Source: Wurfbainia villosa
Lineage: Eukaryota > Streptophyta > Magnoliopsida > Zingiberales > Zingiberaceae
DNA: 64,000 nucleotides
Assembly: GCA_025175895.1 (NCBI GenBank)
Contig: CM045993.1
Span: 51,092,621 to 51,156,620, forward strand
Direction of reading: 5' to 3'
Part shown: piece by piece, positions 1 to 11,271 of the stretch
Position numbering within the stretch: the first letter of the stretch is position 1
How the letters are laid out: every line of letters starts with the position of its first letter
Program-made: the position numbers and the translations under genes
The notes under the pieces: generated by a model
The model's input: only the letters and a program-made list of their open reading frames with translations
Databases searched by the model: none
Told to the model about the DNA's origin: nothing

Positions 1-546
1 CTTGCGTATGTCCTCAAAGAGCCTCTTCCTGCCCGTCCTAGTGATGATGCAACTTCGGACCAATTGTTGGCCTATTAGAAACATGTGAGTGATTCTGAAC
101 TAGTGAGTTGCATCATGGTAGCCGTGATGGTACCCGAGCTGTAGAAGCAGCATGAGCATATGGATGCTCATACCATAGTCTTTCATCTTTATGAGTTGTT
201 TGATGAGCAAGTGAGATCCAAAAGGTTTGAAGTCTCCAAGCTCCTCATCACCTCTGAGATGCAAGGAGGTTCATCTATGGTACCGCTCAACATGCTAAAG
301 ACTGTGGAGCCTTCTGTGAAGCATGAGCAGGGGATGGTGCTATTAGTTGATTCCTCGAAGAAAGGTTCCAAGAGGAAGTCAAAGGAACAACAGAAGGAGA
401 AGAAGAAAAGGACTAAGAAAACATAACCAACTCAAAAGAGAACTTTCCATCATTGTGGCAAGGAAAGCCATTGGCGAAGAAACTGCAAGATTTATCTTGA
501 GTCCGTGAAAAAGAATAAGCCATATGATGCCCCATCTTCTTCAGAT
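1..546 (+). pseudogene. gag remnant of element A with internal deletion
   Basis: This is the capsid-like gag of a copia element, read in one frame with stops near 76, 142 and 424. Recognisable blocks are LAYVLKEPLPARP, DELFDEQ-like FDEQVRSKRFEVSKLL and LNMLKTVEPS, then a lysine-rich tail and a zinc knuckle at about 448-490. The first knuckle Cys is replaced by Phe (FHHCGKESHWRRNC), so the CX2CX4HX4C motif is incomplete. Compared with element I, about 55 residues are missing at about 277-286, where GSSMV joins directly to PLNMLKT. The deletion is in frame and also occurs in element H. Confidence 0.85.
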
Positions 547-1140
547 ATATTCGTTATTGATTGTCATTCTATTTCCTTAGACACTTAGGTATTGGATACC
601 GGGTGTGTTTCACATATATGTAATAACATATATGAGCTAAAAAATAGAAGAAGACTCGTCAAAGGAGAGTCAAATTTACATGTTGAGAATGGAGCAAAGG
701 TTGCTGCAGTCATCATCGGAATGTATTTGTTGAAACTCCCTATAGGACTTGTCTTAGAAATGCACAATTGCTTTTATATTCCTTCGTTGATAAATAATAT
801 CTTTCTATTTCTTGTTTAAATAGAAATGGGTACCATTTAACTTCAAGTAACAATTGTTGTTACATAACTTTGAATGATGATCTTTATGGGACTAGAACTT
901 TAAGCAATGGTATTTATACATTGGACATATCCAGTGACATTTTCAATATCGAAGCGAGCAACAAGCGTGCTCGAAAAGATAATCAATTAGACTCCTATAT
1001 GTGCCATTTTTGTCTTGGCCATGTCAGCAAGAAATGCATGACGAAATTACACTGATGTACAATTCTGGAATCGTTTGAATTAGATTCATACGATACATGC
1101 GAATCATGCTTAAAGGGCAAGATGACCAAGTTACCTTTTA
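547..1140 (+). pseudogene. Aspartic protease and pre-integrase remnant, element A
   Basis: The retropepsin motif VLDTGCVSHICN at about 590-625 keeps the DTG catalytic triplet, and ESNLHVENGAKV follows. Several stops break the frame (near 586 and 817). The pre-integrase zinc region follows at 870-1055 as SYMCHFCLGHVSKKCM, where the usual WHxRLGH is altered to CHFCLGH. It continues past a stop as DTCESCLKGKMTKLP. In this family the polyprotein is cut by its own protease inside the particle. That activity cannot survive here. Confidence 0.8.
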
Positions 1141-2090
1141 CTAGAAAAGGTGAACCGATGGGAGAGTTGCTTGATCTAATACATACTGATGTATGCAGAC
1201 CTATGTCAACTTAAGCTCTAGGAGGCTATAGCTACTTCATTACCTTCACCGATGATCACTCACGGTTTGGGTATGTGTTCTTGATGAAACACAAGTCTGA
1301 AGCCTTTGAAAGGTTCAAAGAATTCAGAAATGAAGTAGAGAAACAACTTGGCAAGAGTATTAAAATACTTCAATCGGATCAAGGTGGTGAATACTTGAGT
1401 CAAGAGTTTTTAGATTATCTAAGGGACAATGTTATATTGTCTCAATGGACTCTGCCGTATACACCGCAGCTGAATGGTGTATCTGAGAGGCGAAACCGAA
1501 CCTTGTTGGACATGGTTAGGTCGATGATGAATCATGCAAATCTTCTCAAGTCCTTTTGGGGCTATGCACTTCAAACTGCTGTTTACTTGCTAAATAAAGT
1601 TCCGACCAAGGTAGTCTCTACTACTCCATATGAGATATTGAATAGTAAGAAATCTTATTTATCTTACTTGAAGATATGGGGTTGTTGTGCTTATGTGAAG
1701 TGGACTGTGTCAGACAAACTGGATGCTAAGTCTGATAAATGTCTATTTATTAGATACCCTAAGGAAATGAGGGATTACCAATTCTATCATCCTGTGGAAC
1801 AAAAGGTGTTTGTTTCAAGGCATGTTGTGTTTCTAGAGAAAGAGTTTCTCTTGCAAGAAAACAGTGGGAGTGTCTTTGAACTTGAGGAGGTTCAAGAGAC
1901 TCCAGTAGACATTGAGGAGATACTTGGTCAAGCACCTCAACCGATAACTCATAGTGATGAGACATCGACTGAACCTATTATGACAACAAATCTTCGTAGA
2001 TCTGATAGGACACACAACATTCCTGGGAGATATGGATTTCTCGTAAGTGAATCGGATGATGTGTTACTCATTGATGATGAGGAGCCTACC
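1141..2090 (+). pseudogene. Integrase remnant, element A
   Basis: A reading frame open from 1275 holds most of the rve integrase core and the C-terminal copia GKGY-type region. The three acidic positions can be recognised: Asp in IHTDVCRPM (about 1180), Asp in QSDQGGEY (about 1375) and Glu in NGVSERRNR (about 1485). A stop at 1213 interrupts the part upstream. Substitutions such as LSQWTLPYTPQLNG replace the usual PPYTPQHNG. The tail carries the acidic spacer that leads into RT. Integrase inserts the cDNA into the host genome; this copy is broken upstream and downstream. Confidence 0.85.
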
Positions 2091-2960
2091 AGTTATGAAG
2101 AAGTTCTGAAAAGTTCAGAAAGGGACAAATGGCTTGAAGCCATGAAGTCAAAAATGGATTCCATGTATGAAAATCAAGTTTGGAAATTGGTGGACCGACC
2201 TAAAGGCATTAAGCCTATAGGGTGCAAGTGGGTTTTCAAGAAGAAGACCGATGTATATGGTAATGCGATTACCTTTAAGGCTAGATTAGTAGCGAAAGCC
2301 ATCGTCAAAAGCAAGATGTTGATTATGACGAGACTTATTCACCAGTAGCTATGCTTAAATCCATTCGGATGCTCTTGGCCATAGTAACTCATTATGATTA
2401 TAAGATATGACAAATGGATGTGAAAATGACTTTCCTTAATGGAAACCTCCTCGAGGACGTGTATATGATACAGTCTGAGGGTTTCACATCAATTGATAAA
2501 AAAAACCAAGGTATGCAAACTTCGACGGTCCATTTATGGACTGAAGCAAGCATCCAGGAGCTGGAATATCCATTTTGATAAGACAATCAAAAGGTTTGAT
2601 TTCTCGTAAAATCCAGACGAACCCTGTGTATACAAAAAGGTTAGTGGGAGTGCAGTCGTGTTCCTAGTGTTGTATGTCGATGACATATTACTTATAGGAA
2701 ACGATATATCTGTCTTACAGTCAATTAAAATTTGGTTATCCAAAACATTCTCCATGAAAGACCTGGGAGAAGCGACCTACATCCTGGGATCAAGATCTAT
2801 AGAGATAGATCAAAACGGTTGCTTGGTCTTTTGCAGTCTACATATATAGATCGAGTGCTAAAGAGGTTTAGCATGTCAGAATCTAAGAAAGGTTTCCTTC
2901 CCATCAGGCATGGGATACACCTTTCGAAGTCTATGTGTCTGCGCACAGAAGACGGAGGAT
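2091..2960 (+). pseudogene. Reverse transcriptase remnant, element A
   Basis: RT begins with EEVLKSSERDKWLEAM and KPIGCKWVFKKK in the integrase frame. It shifts frame near 2300, just after FKARLVAKA. Downstream the catalytic stretches survive in other frames: MDVKMTFLNGNL near 2415, YGLKQASRSW near 2540 (as fragments) and the YVDD box at 2673-2684. At least three frameshifts and stops separate these blocks. The order and spacing match the RVT_2 family of copia reverse transcriptases, which copy the RNA genome into cDNA in the particle. Confidence 0.85.
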
Positions 2961-3579
2961 TTGCATGAGTAAGATTTCCTATGCATCCGCAATAGAATTT
3001 ATCATGTATGCTATGTTATGTACGAGGCTCGATGTATCATATACTCTGAGTGTCACGAGTAGATACCGATCTGATCCAGGAATGGATCATTGGGCGGCTG
3101 TTAAGACAATCCTCAAGTACTTAAGAAAAACTAAGGATGTGTTCCTAATATATATGGAGAGGGTGATATGGTAATACGCGGGTATACAGATGCCAGCTTC
3201 CAAACAGACAAGGATAATTCTACATCTCAATCTGGTTATGTATTTACCTTGAATGGAGGTGCAATAAGTTTGAAAGGTTCCAAACAAGACACTATAGTAG
3301 ATTCTACCACTAAGGCAAAATACATTGCAGCTTTGGAAGTAGCAAAGGAAGCGGTTTGGATCATGAAGTTCGTCTCAGAACTTGATGTGGTCTCATCAAT
3401 GATCCAAACATGTGCTTCGCCGCTATCATTTGATTAGAGAGATCATAAGTAGGAAGGAAATACAAATCGAGAAGATTCCCACTGAAAGGAACTTAGCGGA
3501 TCATTTAACTAAGGCCTTACCTCAAAGTAAGTTTGAGGGTCATGTTAGAGCTTATGGTATTGGATACCGTGGCAATTGA
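2961..3579 (+). pseudogene. RNase H remnant with catalytic deletion, element A
   Basis: The connection and RNase H domain run from SYASAIEFIMYAML through GYTDASFQTDKDNSTSQSGYVF and STTKAKYIAALEVAKEAVW, then LTKALPQSKFEGHVRAYG, to a TGA at 3577-3579. The block expected to carry YCDN (a catalytic Asp) is missing at about 3386-3392, where ELDV joins directly to VSS. Element H has the same junction and element I still has the block. The STTEAEY-like segment reads STTKAKY, so the catalytic Glu is also changed. RNase H degrades the RNA strand during cDNA synthesis. Confidence 0.85.
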
Positions 3580-3586
3580 CATTAGA

Positions 3587-3599
3587 CCAAGTGGGAGCT
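3587..3599 (+). promoter_or_regulatory. Polypurine tract of element A
   Basis: CCAAGTGGGAGCT lies directly against the LTR start TGTTAGTGATA. Purine tracts at this place prime plus-strand DNA synthesis. The same AAGTGGGAG core precedes the 3' LTR in B, E, H and I. Confidence 0.8.
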
Positions 3600-5838
3600 T
3601 GTTAGTGATATATGAGAGATGTCCTAAGGCAATCGCCTTATGGTTGTACCATTTATTTGATAAATGAAGATTCACTATTTGAGTATACATGTTTTCATGT
3701 ATATGATTGGATCTTAAACTCATTTACTGAATGTCCACAATACGATTCACAGCATGAGAGAATTTGTGATTGGATCACAACTAGTGAGTATCTCTACATG
3801 TGTAATTGTGATGTATTGGAATTATCTTTAGTTGATGAATTGATGTATTTGGGCACCATCAATTCTGTTGAGACTAGCACGAGTTATACTCCTTGGTTTA
3901 TCCAAGCAGTTGTTCCTCACTAGCTGGAGACATTGGGATGTCCAGAGTTAATCGTGGATGCTAGTTACGGAAACTAGTTTATTGGAGTGACTAGCTGTAA
4001 GACTTCATATGGTTCTCTACATATATGGATATGTCAATGAAGTTCTTACTGTAGCTTAAGTGTGATGTTCCTTTGACTTGTGGTATTCAAGTCATCTTGG
4101 TCATGTAGACTTATGCTTTGACATCCTAAGCAAACATCTCCAAGGAGATGTGGACCCGGGATGATTGGGTATAAGTCAAAGTGGCCGAAGGTGTTTGAAT
4201 AGCCTATAAAGGATTCACCACTCCTTGCTAGGTGATGTATACCCTATGGCCTCTCGTCGGATTATTACTAAAGTCTTTGGCCAAAACATTACATGTTTAG
4301 AGTATGGTACTCTTGGATACATTGTAGTAACTAGAATCCGGAGGACGAGGAAGTAATACTTAGGCTAGGTATGACATGGTCAGCTTAGTGGTGACTGACA
4401 CAATAGACCATGTCCTGAACCAAGTAGGTATAAGATGAGTGAAAGAAATGAGGCACGATTTACTGTAGTTGCTGAAGGGTTTTAAAAAAGGTTCTGGGAT
4501 CAACCATTGATTTTTCGATTAATTGGGGATCATGATGTACTACTAGGTGCCACTCATGATTGTTCTATAATTAATGGTTAATTATAGACGACCAACATAA
4601 ATCGGGAAACTATTTGGTCACACGCACAATGAGCGTAATTTGAAGGATTTAAAATGAGCTTGAGAATAGGATTCTTAGATCGAGAGAGACTTGGTTTGGT
4701 TGGACCAAACAAAGAGTGAATATGAAATTGTTTCAGTCGCATCGGAAGCATGGATGGGTCGAGTCTTATGAAGACATGATGGATGAACCAAATCGATTTG
4801 GTTCTAATCCAATGGTGGAAAATAAACCAAAGGGGTTTGGTTTGTTTTAAACGAATGAATCGAAATTGGTTCGATTCATTTTAACTTAAAATAGACCAAC
4901 GTGGTTTGGTTTATTTTAACTTAAGTTATTGGAGCGGGTTAGCGGATTTTGGTTATGAACCAATAACCGTTAGGAGAATATGTTCTCTATAAAAACATGA
5001 CTTAAGGGTTTTTGTGATGGAATCGGTCAAGGTTTGCGAAACCCTAGCTGTTTTTCTCTTCTCCTCTATTATTGTTGCCGCCCAATCCTAGGAGAGGTGT
5101 GGTTGCCGCCCAATCTCCTTCTGCCGCCACCCATTGAGTTGCTGCTCCTCTTCCTTGCCACCGGCCACCCACCAGCCACCGACAACTCCTCCGGCCATCC
5201 TCCCTTGGTTGCCGGCATCAAGGGAAGCCGACCAAGTCTTTGGCCGACCATCTCCTCCACTAAACAAGCTATCCAGTTTTGGACAGCTTATTGTCCCTTG
5301 CATGGAAAGGTCGTTTGACCGTTGATTTACACTCCGACAGCGACCTACTTTCCGGGGATTGAATCTCAGGCAATCCCCTTTGGTGGAGAACCAAGGTTTC
5401 GTCAATTGGTTGATGAAAATCGCTTCTGAGAAGCGAGTTCGTGGAACTCGATTTTTGGATCCGAATTTGATTCGGATCGTTATCATCTCTCGATTACAAC
5501 ATCTTTAATTCGAGACTAGTATCTGGTGAGAAGATGGGGCTCATAGCTTGGTGAAGCTATCTAGACGATACTCGGTGTGGATACGGATAGAGACGAAACT
5601 TACGAGGGTCGCTAAGGTTGATGCCATTTCCGCTTCACATAATTTGTCAGATATACCTAGATTAGTTTCTTTATTGCAAAATTTGAAATGGCGATTATGT
5701 CTACACTTGATGTATTCTTGCATGCGTGTGGTGTGTGTTGTAATAAATTAGTTTATTACTTGTTTTTGCTTCCGCTGTGTGCATGATTATGAAACATGTT
5801 CGAACACCCACCCACGTCGGTGCTGGGGAAACCCAACA
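3600..5838 (+). repeat. 3' LTR of element A (2.2 kb)
   Basis: The LTR begins TGTTAGTGATATATGAGAG after the purine tract and ends GGGGAAACCCAACA, giving TG...CA ends. It aligns along its length, on the opposite strand, with the LTRs of H (21771-23974) and I (31063-33274). A TATA box lies at 4988-4995. The open frames inside it, including a proline-rich one at 5034-5318, are not conserved coding sequence. No matching direct repeat can be checked because the 5' LTR is outside the window. Confidence 0.9.
4988..4995 (+). promoter_or_regulatory. TATA box in LTR of element A
   Basis: TATAAAAA sits in CTCTATAAAAACATG about 1.39 kb into the LTR, the place occupied by CTATAAAAG in the family copies H and I. 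It would set the U3/R boundary a few tens of bases downstream. Confidence 0.6.
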
Positions 5839-6025
5839 CCGTGAACCACATTACATCTCTTGTTAGCATTTGCATCTCTTTACTTCTTTGTATTAGTGTA
5901 ATTGTTTTTGTTTAGCATATATTCTGCTGCACTAATGACTCATGTAGATAATTAAGACGAGCGATTTCCATCTATGACATTGGGCTATTCAACCCCCCTT
6001 CTAGCCGGGCCATGATCCTCCAACA
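5839..6025 (+). repeat. LTR 3'-end fragment, SIRE-like
   Basis: The fragment ends with GCTATTCAACCCCCCTTC, then CTAGCC, then TCCTCCAACA. This is the pyrimidine-rich TATTCACCCCCCCTCTAGC...CCAACA end seen in the D and F LTRs. Only the last part of an LTR is present. It is bounded on the left by element A and on the right by a different LTR fragment. No coding sequence is visible. Confidence 0.55.
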
Positions 6026-6415
6026 TTCTGGTGTCCATACCACTAATAACTCTTCTCCTTCTTGAAAACACTCCGAAGATGAAGAAATCTCTTACAATGT
6101 TCTCACAACAATAAGAAAACAACCAAATATGAAATATAAATGAAAAAAATATCAAAGAATTAAACACTTTACAAGAAGTGAGCTTTTCTTATTTAATCTT
6201 TTATTTGCTTTGAAAGTCTTTTGAAGACCTGGAATGCAGCAGCAATTCAATTTCAAAAGCTCAAAGAACCCGCTTCCTTCAATCTCCTTCATGAGCTCCT
6301 TATAAAGCTGCAACTCGAGCTGAATTCTACCTTCCATTTGACTACTCTTATCCAATAGTCAACTGGTCATAGTACCATTATCTCACAATGGCTTAATCTG
6401 TAGAGGAATCAATGA
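6026..6415 (-). repeat. C-family LTR fragment
   Basis: The stretch aligns with the middle of the element C LTR. ACACTCCGAAGATGAAGAAA resembles 9724 onward, and GAGCTCCTTATAAAGCTGCA resembles the sequence that flanks both sides of element B. It therefore preserves an unoccupied version of the site where B later inserted in C. Both ends are truncated and there is no coding sequence. Confidence 0.65.
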
Positions 6416-6599
6416 CCTCGCTAGAGGGAGGGAGGGGGGGGGGGGTGAATAGCGTCTTTTGCAAGGTCATGCTTCGATCGTGATTGCTTGTCTACAAAAT
6501 GTTAATACACAGTGAAATACAAATATACAAAGATAAAATATAAGAAAATCACAACACAAACACAAGAGATTTTATATGGTTCAGAACTAGGATTCCTAC
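6416..6599 (-). repeat. LTR 3'-end fragment cut by gypsy LTR
   Basis: CTAGAGGGAGGGAGGGGGGG and GTGAATAGCG are the reverse complement of the TATTCACCCCCCCTCTAG end of SIRE-like LTRs. The following sequence, including a match to TATGGTTCAGAAC, resembles 9495-9650 of the C LTR. It stops at GATTCCTAC where the gypsy LTR begins. Confidence 0.6.
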
Positions 6600-8188
6600 T
6601 GATGTGTGCAAATCATATAGGATTTTAGAAGTAGTTTTAGCACACATCTAGTTATATTTCATACTTGTTTCATGCATATTTTCCATATTTTGCACTTATT
6701 TACAATTTCTAGTTCGGAGATATGCTTTTTCTACTTTTATGAGTAGGATGACATTTTTGGAGCTAAAATGACTCGACAAAGGGAGCTCAAGGGAGGTGAG
6801 CGTGCTCTGGCAGTGTCCCTAAGACACGGATACACATTAAACGAAAAAAGACATCCATATAGATTTCCAGAGAAAGACACGATTGCCCGTGTGAATTTCA
6901 CACAACCGTGCTTTTTGCCGGATGTAGATTACAGGGCACGATTTCTAGGCTTCCCCATGGTCGGGCATGTGAAATTCACACGGCTTGTGGCGGTGCTGCA
7001 ATTTCAAGAAATTAGGAATTTTGGAGCATTTATGGAAAGTAGGAGCCACTTCTATATATAGGAAACTCGTCCAAGAGGCAAGGGGAGGGGGACGGAAGGG
7101 AGCCGCCCTAGGGCTCCCAAATCACCCGGGAGGGGGGGGGGAGGGGAGCTGCCCTAGGGCTCCCAAACCTCGAGAAAGGAGGCTTGATGACCAGGACGAC
7201 AAGGAGGTGCCCTAAAAAGCATTGAAAGCTCGCAATGGGGAGAGAGGAAGCGACTTAAGGATCGGAGTCGACGCTCCAACCCATTGAAGGGCGACCAAGA
7301 CCTCGCATTGGATCCAACAGGGCGTATAATTCTTCTTTTTAATTCTATTTGGATTTTAATGATTGATAGAATGATGTCTTGTGTTTGCTTTTCTATTTTC
7401 ATGGAATAGATACTTTGATTCTAAGATTAGGGAGTAACTTATGCAAGTTGAACATGCTAGTTCAAATATCTATTCATTGCCTTTTGAATTATATTTATAA
7501 TTTATGTTATTTAGATCAATGAAAGGGTATGTCTTGGTTCTATTTCTACTGTATGTAGTCGATATAAAGGTGGAAAATAGTTTGTGAAAGAGTAGGACAT
7601 GAAATATGGTCCACCTATTTATAGGGATGCATAGGACATCCTAGAAGTCCATGAACTTACTCCAGCAGAAGGCCCAAAGTACGAGAAATTAACTTAGTAG
7701 TTGTGGGACCCGTGATAGGGGCACCCCAGTGACAACAACCTCATGAGCTCTGTTGATCCGAAAGATAAACTTAGTTAGGAATAGGTAATTCTCGGTAGAA
7801 GAAAAAGTTTATCGAGATTACACACGATGATACTTTCGCAAGATCATAACTAGAGATCTTAAAAATATTAAATCGATAGCATATTCAACTAAACATAAGT
7901 GAAATCGAAATCTTGGAATCTTTTAATCAACTTTGAGTCCACTCTTTCTCTGAGTGACACCGTAATTGAGTCAAGATTGTTGCCAACCACACTTCTAACT
8001 TGTAAGAGATTCACTTTGAATGACATATGTTCACTAGGCACCCAGTACTCGAATCATAGTCTTTATGGGATCGATACATAATTTATTACTTGACAACAAC
8101 CGTACGCTTGCCCGCATTAAGCGCAAGCGCATGTTTCAAGTCCTTGTCAATCTCGGTCAGAGATTTGAGGTCGTATTTGCGCGCATCA
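6600..8188 (+). repeat. LTR of a Tat/Athila-type Ty3/gypsy element
   Basis: The LTR begins TGATGTGTGCAAATC and ends GCGCATCA. It is followed two bases later by a primer site of the TTTTTGGCGCCGTTGCCGGGGA type, which is characteristic of Tat/Athila/Ogre-group gypsy elements. Short open frames such as 6768-7061 fall inside it and resemble no protein I know. Only about 30 bases of internal region follow before the C2 LTR. The copy is therefore a 5' LTR stub whose body was lost or lies elsewhere. Confidence 0.7.
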
Positions 8189-8190
8189 AG

Positions 8191-8212
8191 TTTTTGGCAC
8201 CATTATTGGGGA
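8191..8212 (+). promoter_or_regulatory. Primer-binding site of gypsy element
   Basis: TTTTTGGCACCATTATTGGG plus GA matches the usual Tat/Athila primer site with about four changes. Most of the changes are at CG positions, as expected from decay of methylated cytosine. Confidence 0.7.
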
Positions 8213-8245
8213 TTGTAGGTTTGATATTGGTTCGAAAGTGAATAG

Positions 8246-9463
8246 TATTGGTGTAATCGACCCAGGTCATGATTGGCCAGACTCGAGTTTGACTCGAGTA
8301 GTATTTTGATGTTTGACAAAATGATTGACAATGTGATTGTCATGGGAAGTCCAATAATAGTCATGGCATTTGAGAAGTCCAAGTCATGTGTACTTGGTAG
8401 GTAAAGTCCAAGTCATGTGTACTTGGCAATGGAAAGTCCAAGTCATGGATACTTGGCATGGAAAGTCCAAGCATGGGTCTTGACAATGGTAAAATCCAAG
8501 TCATGGGTACTTGGCAAAGAAAGTCCAAAGGTATAGTCTTGGCGGCATAAGTCCAAGCTGTAGTCTTGGCGGAGTAAAGTCCAAGTGAACTTTGATGGTG
8601 AAAGTCTAAGTATGGATACTTGGCATTTGAGAAGTCCAAGGGTGTGATATTGGCGGCATTAAGTCTAAGATGTACTTTTGGCAGCATAAGTACAAATGTA
8701 CCTTGGCAAAGTAGACCCGGTTAGCATGACAATAGTTGATGGAAGCATCTGAAGGCTAGCATATAAATGAACAAGTGATGGATAACTTGGAGGGATTCGA
8801 TAGGCATAAGGCTGATGGAGGTGGCTAGAAGGCTAAGGTCTAGGCTAAGGGTGGTCTATTAAGTATGAGGGGATCATACTTGGGTTAAACCTCATGGTTG
8901 AGGTTTATCAGTCGATTGACTAAGTGTTTGACACTTGGCAGCCTAGTTAACTTGCATCAGTCAAATGAGATTATGACCAGTCAACTGGTTAAGTAGTCGA
9001 CTGAGCTTCAAACTGCTCGGATGAAGCTTTGGCAGTCGACTATCAGCTTTGGACAGTCGACTGGCCCTGGGAATTCGACTGCCATGAAGGGTAGTTGACT
9101 GATTTAAGTGGACATGAGCACAGAAGCTTTGGTAGTCGACTGGCCAGTCGATTGCCTTGCATCAGTCGACTGCCATGAAGGGCAGTCGACTGATTTAAGT
9201 GGACAAGAGCATAAAAACTTTGGTAGTTGATTGGCTAGTCTATTGCCTTGCATCAGTCGACTGATGATATATCCATTGGAGTTTTTCTAGCATGGATAGA
9301 GCCATTGTGAGACGATGACATGAAGGCCAGTCGACTGCTAGGTAAGAGAAGTCGACTGAAAGGCATAAATCAGTCTGAGTTGTAGCTTTATAAGGAGCTC
9401 GAGAAGGAGGATTTTGGCAATGGTTCTTAGGGCGGTTTGAAGGGGAATTACTATTGCATTCCA
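8246..9463 (+). repeat. C2: truncated + strand LTR of the C family
   Basis: The start TATTGGTGTAATCGACCCAGG corresponds to the reverse complement of the C LTR start near 19049 (TGTTAGTGCAATTGGC). The match continues through TTTGACTCGAGTAGT, an array of CCAAGT...ACTTGG palindromes (about 8367-8700), a cluster of CAGTCGACTG-like motifs (about 8930-9360) and a TATA-like CTTTATAAGG at 9386-9395. It stops at 9463 where element C begins in the opposite orientation. The missing 3' end should lie beyond the right edge of the window. Confidence 0.75.
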
Positions 9464-9958
9464 TGTTGGAACTTCTTCAGTGAGTGCTAGAGGGGGGGGG
9501 GTGAATGATGCGTTCGTTACGTAGATGGAATTTGATCGCGTGCTTGCTACAATTGTCAGTGTACATTGTGGAATATATAATGATAAAACAAATACACAAC
9601 AATAAGCACACAATATACATGAATTAACGTGGTTCAGAACCTTAGGGTTCCTACTCCACGGGTTGAGCTCAAATGAGCTCTAGCGATGCCAAACATTACT
9701 AATCAACCTCTCCTTCTCAAAAAACACTCCGGTGGTGGAGAAAACCTCTAACAAGGGATTTCAAAAGTAATACAATGAAAATACAAGTAGTTACAAATGA
9801 AATACAACAAATGATGTAAAGAAAACTTTACAAGAGATCTTTTGAATGATTGCTTGTTTGGTTGCTTGGGCTATACTTGAAGACCCTGAATTGCACCAGC
9901 ATATCGCTCCAAATCGCCCTAAGAACCATGGGCAAAAACCTCCCATTCGTGCTCCTTA
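9464..9958 (-). repeat. Element C 3' LTR, first piece (LTR end)
   Basis: TGTTGGAACTTCTTCAGTGA, GTGCTAGAGG and a G run form the reverse complement of a SIRE-like LTR end (CACCCCCCCCCTCTAGCACTC...CCAACA). The piece breaks off at CCTTA, the duplicated target of element B, and resumes at 17989. Confidence 0.75.
9954..9958. repeat. Target-site duplication of B, left copy
   Basis: CCTTA directly precedes the B LTR start TGTAGGGATG and is repeated at 17989-17993 after the B LTR end CCTTCA. Five base pairs is the usual copia duplication size. Confidence 0.85.
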
Positions 9959-11255
9959 TGTAGGGATGTATACTGAAAAGTCTATCTTTTGTATGAACAT
10001 ATTTATTTTGAAATAAGAATCACCAGATCATTGTTTGCATATTATTATGATTATGCATATTGTCTAATACTTTACATTATAGATAACATGGTGTGTGGTG
10101 TCACACGGGAGATCATGTTATCGGCTCCTTGAAAAGTATAAGTAAAGGCTCACAACCGAGATGACTTTGGACAAACCATCGGAATGGTTGTAGTGTGATT
10201 TGGTATTGGTTTGTCTTGACCATAGAATCACACTAGTGCACTTTGTGTGTATTGAGCAGGACCGACTTAGAGATGATTCAATTTATTGTTGATTAAATAA
10301 TCAAATCGTACCTCAAATATTATTTAGTACATGCTCTTAATCCCGATATAATAACGGGCATATATACTTAGTATTCATCTCTTTGATTTACCAATGGGCG
10401 AGATTTATAGATTAAATCGATAGGCTCGATAAGTTGGGAGATGATATTATTTATATGGTGTGCTGTTGATTATAGAAGGAAACTGTGTCCTATATATTAG
10501 GATGGCGTTCCAAATAAGGAAGTTTTTCCTTTCTTCTTCCTTCTCCATTGGCTGGCGTCAAACACTCTTTCAAGCCCCTTTCCAGCCCTTGGTCGGCGCC
10601 CAAAGGCTCTCTTCTCTTCTCCTTGAGTGGTGGAAACAAGACTTAGGGGTCTCCCTTGGTGTCTTGGTCGGTTTCCATCATCATCTCCTCCTCCTAGTTG
10701 GTCGGCGGCAAGGATTCCTTTTGTTCCTTGTTGGTTGGTTTTAGGGAGGAGAACCTTGTTTCTATTCTTCCTTTTTCTTTGGAAGAGCAAGGAAGGAAGA
10801 TTTACGATCTAGGAGCTTCAACTTTTGGTAGATCGTCGCCCACACGACGTTCGAAAGGAGGAAGGTCATACATTAGAAGATCGAGAGGTATATCGATTAT
10901 CTAATTTTTATATGTTACATGTTTGTATTTGTTATTCAATTATAATCATGATATAAATCTGTATATGGATAAATAATACTTGGATCCAGAACATAAACAC
11001 AAAAGCTGGCAATCCGGACATCGTCTGTTCCGCGGCTACTCGTAGAATAGAGGATGGTCGCTTGAACAACAAGTTTGTTCAAGTGACCTCTCTAAACGAA
11101 TAGCACGATGATGACTTGGTTGTTTGGGCAATCCCTTTTGTCTAGGATTATTTTTTTTTAATCCGGGGACATCGAAGGGATCGCCATGATCAAGCAACCG
11201 AGGTGAAGTGGGAAGCGAAGTTTCCCCTCACGGACTCGATAAGCAAAAACCTTCA
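9959..11255 (+). repeat. 5' LTR of element B (1.3 kb, internally deleted)
   Basis: It starts TGTAGGGATGTATACTG and ends AAAACCTTCA just before the primer site. It matches the 3' LTR except that, after AGGATG near 10504, it jumps to sequence that lies about 600 bp further on in the 3' LTR (TCCAAATAAGGAAGTTTTTC). The lost part holds the TATA box and a 27-bp tandem repeat, so this LTR should no longer drive transcription. Confidence 0.9.
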
Positions 11256-11257
11256 AT

Positions 11258-11271
11258 TGGTATGAGAGCCA
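11258..11271 (+). promoter_or_regulatory. Primer-binding site of element B
   Basis: TGGTATGAGAGCCA differs at one base from the initiator-methionine tRNA type site TGGTATCAGAGCCA seen in E, G and H. It starts two bases after the LTR. Confidence 0.85.

Larger units (their letters stand above)
1..5838 (+). mobile_element. Element A: partial Angela-like Ty1/copia retrotransposon
   Basis: The window opens inside gag. The order gag, zinc knuckle, protease, integrase, reverse transcriptase, RNase H, purine tract and 3' LTR is the Ty1/copia order. The protein sequence is the same family as elements H and I further right. The 5' LTR, leader and start of gag lie outside the window, so no target-site duplication can be tested. 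Every domain carries stops or frameshifts, so the copy is dead. Assignment to the Tork/Angela-like group rests on the RT motif context (YVDDILLIGND) and the 2.2 kb LTR. The domain order is seen directly. The lineage name is inference. Confidence 0.9.

Noticed and set aside
3612..3923. An 80-100 residue frame with ILNSFTE...ICDWITTSEYLYM near the LTR start, repeated at 23637, 30794, 32931 and 40372
   Set aside because: It lies inside family A LTRs and recurs because the LTRs are recent copies. Lengths and ends differ between copies and no known domain is visible. Only a codon-level conservation test across many LTRs could revive it.
5034..5318. Proline- and leucine-rich frame in the A LTR
   Set aside because: It overlaps a longer frame on the other strand and is a by-product of CCG-rich LTR sequence downstream of the TATA box.
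10460..10904. Several open frames in the B LTR, with a related one at 17427
   Set aside because: They lie in transcribed LTR sequence rich in CTT and GG. The frames differ in start and phase between the two LTRs and match nothing known.
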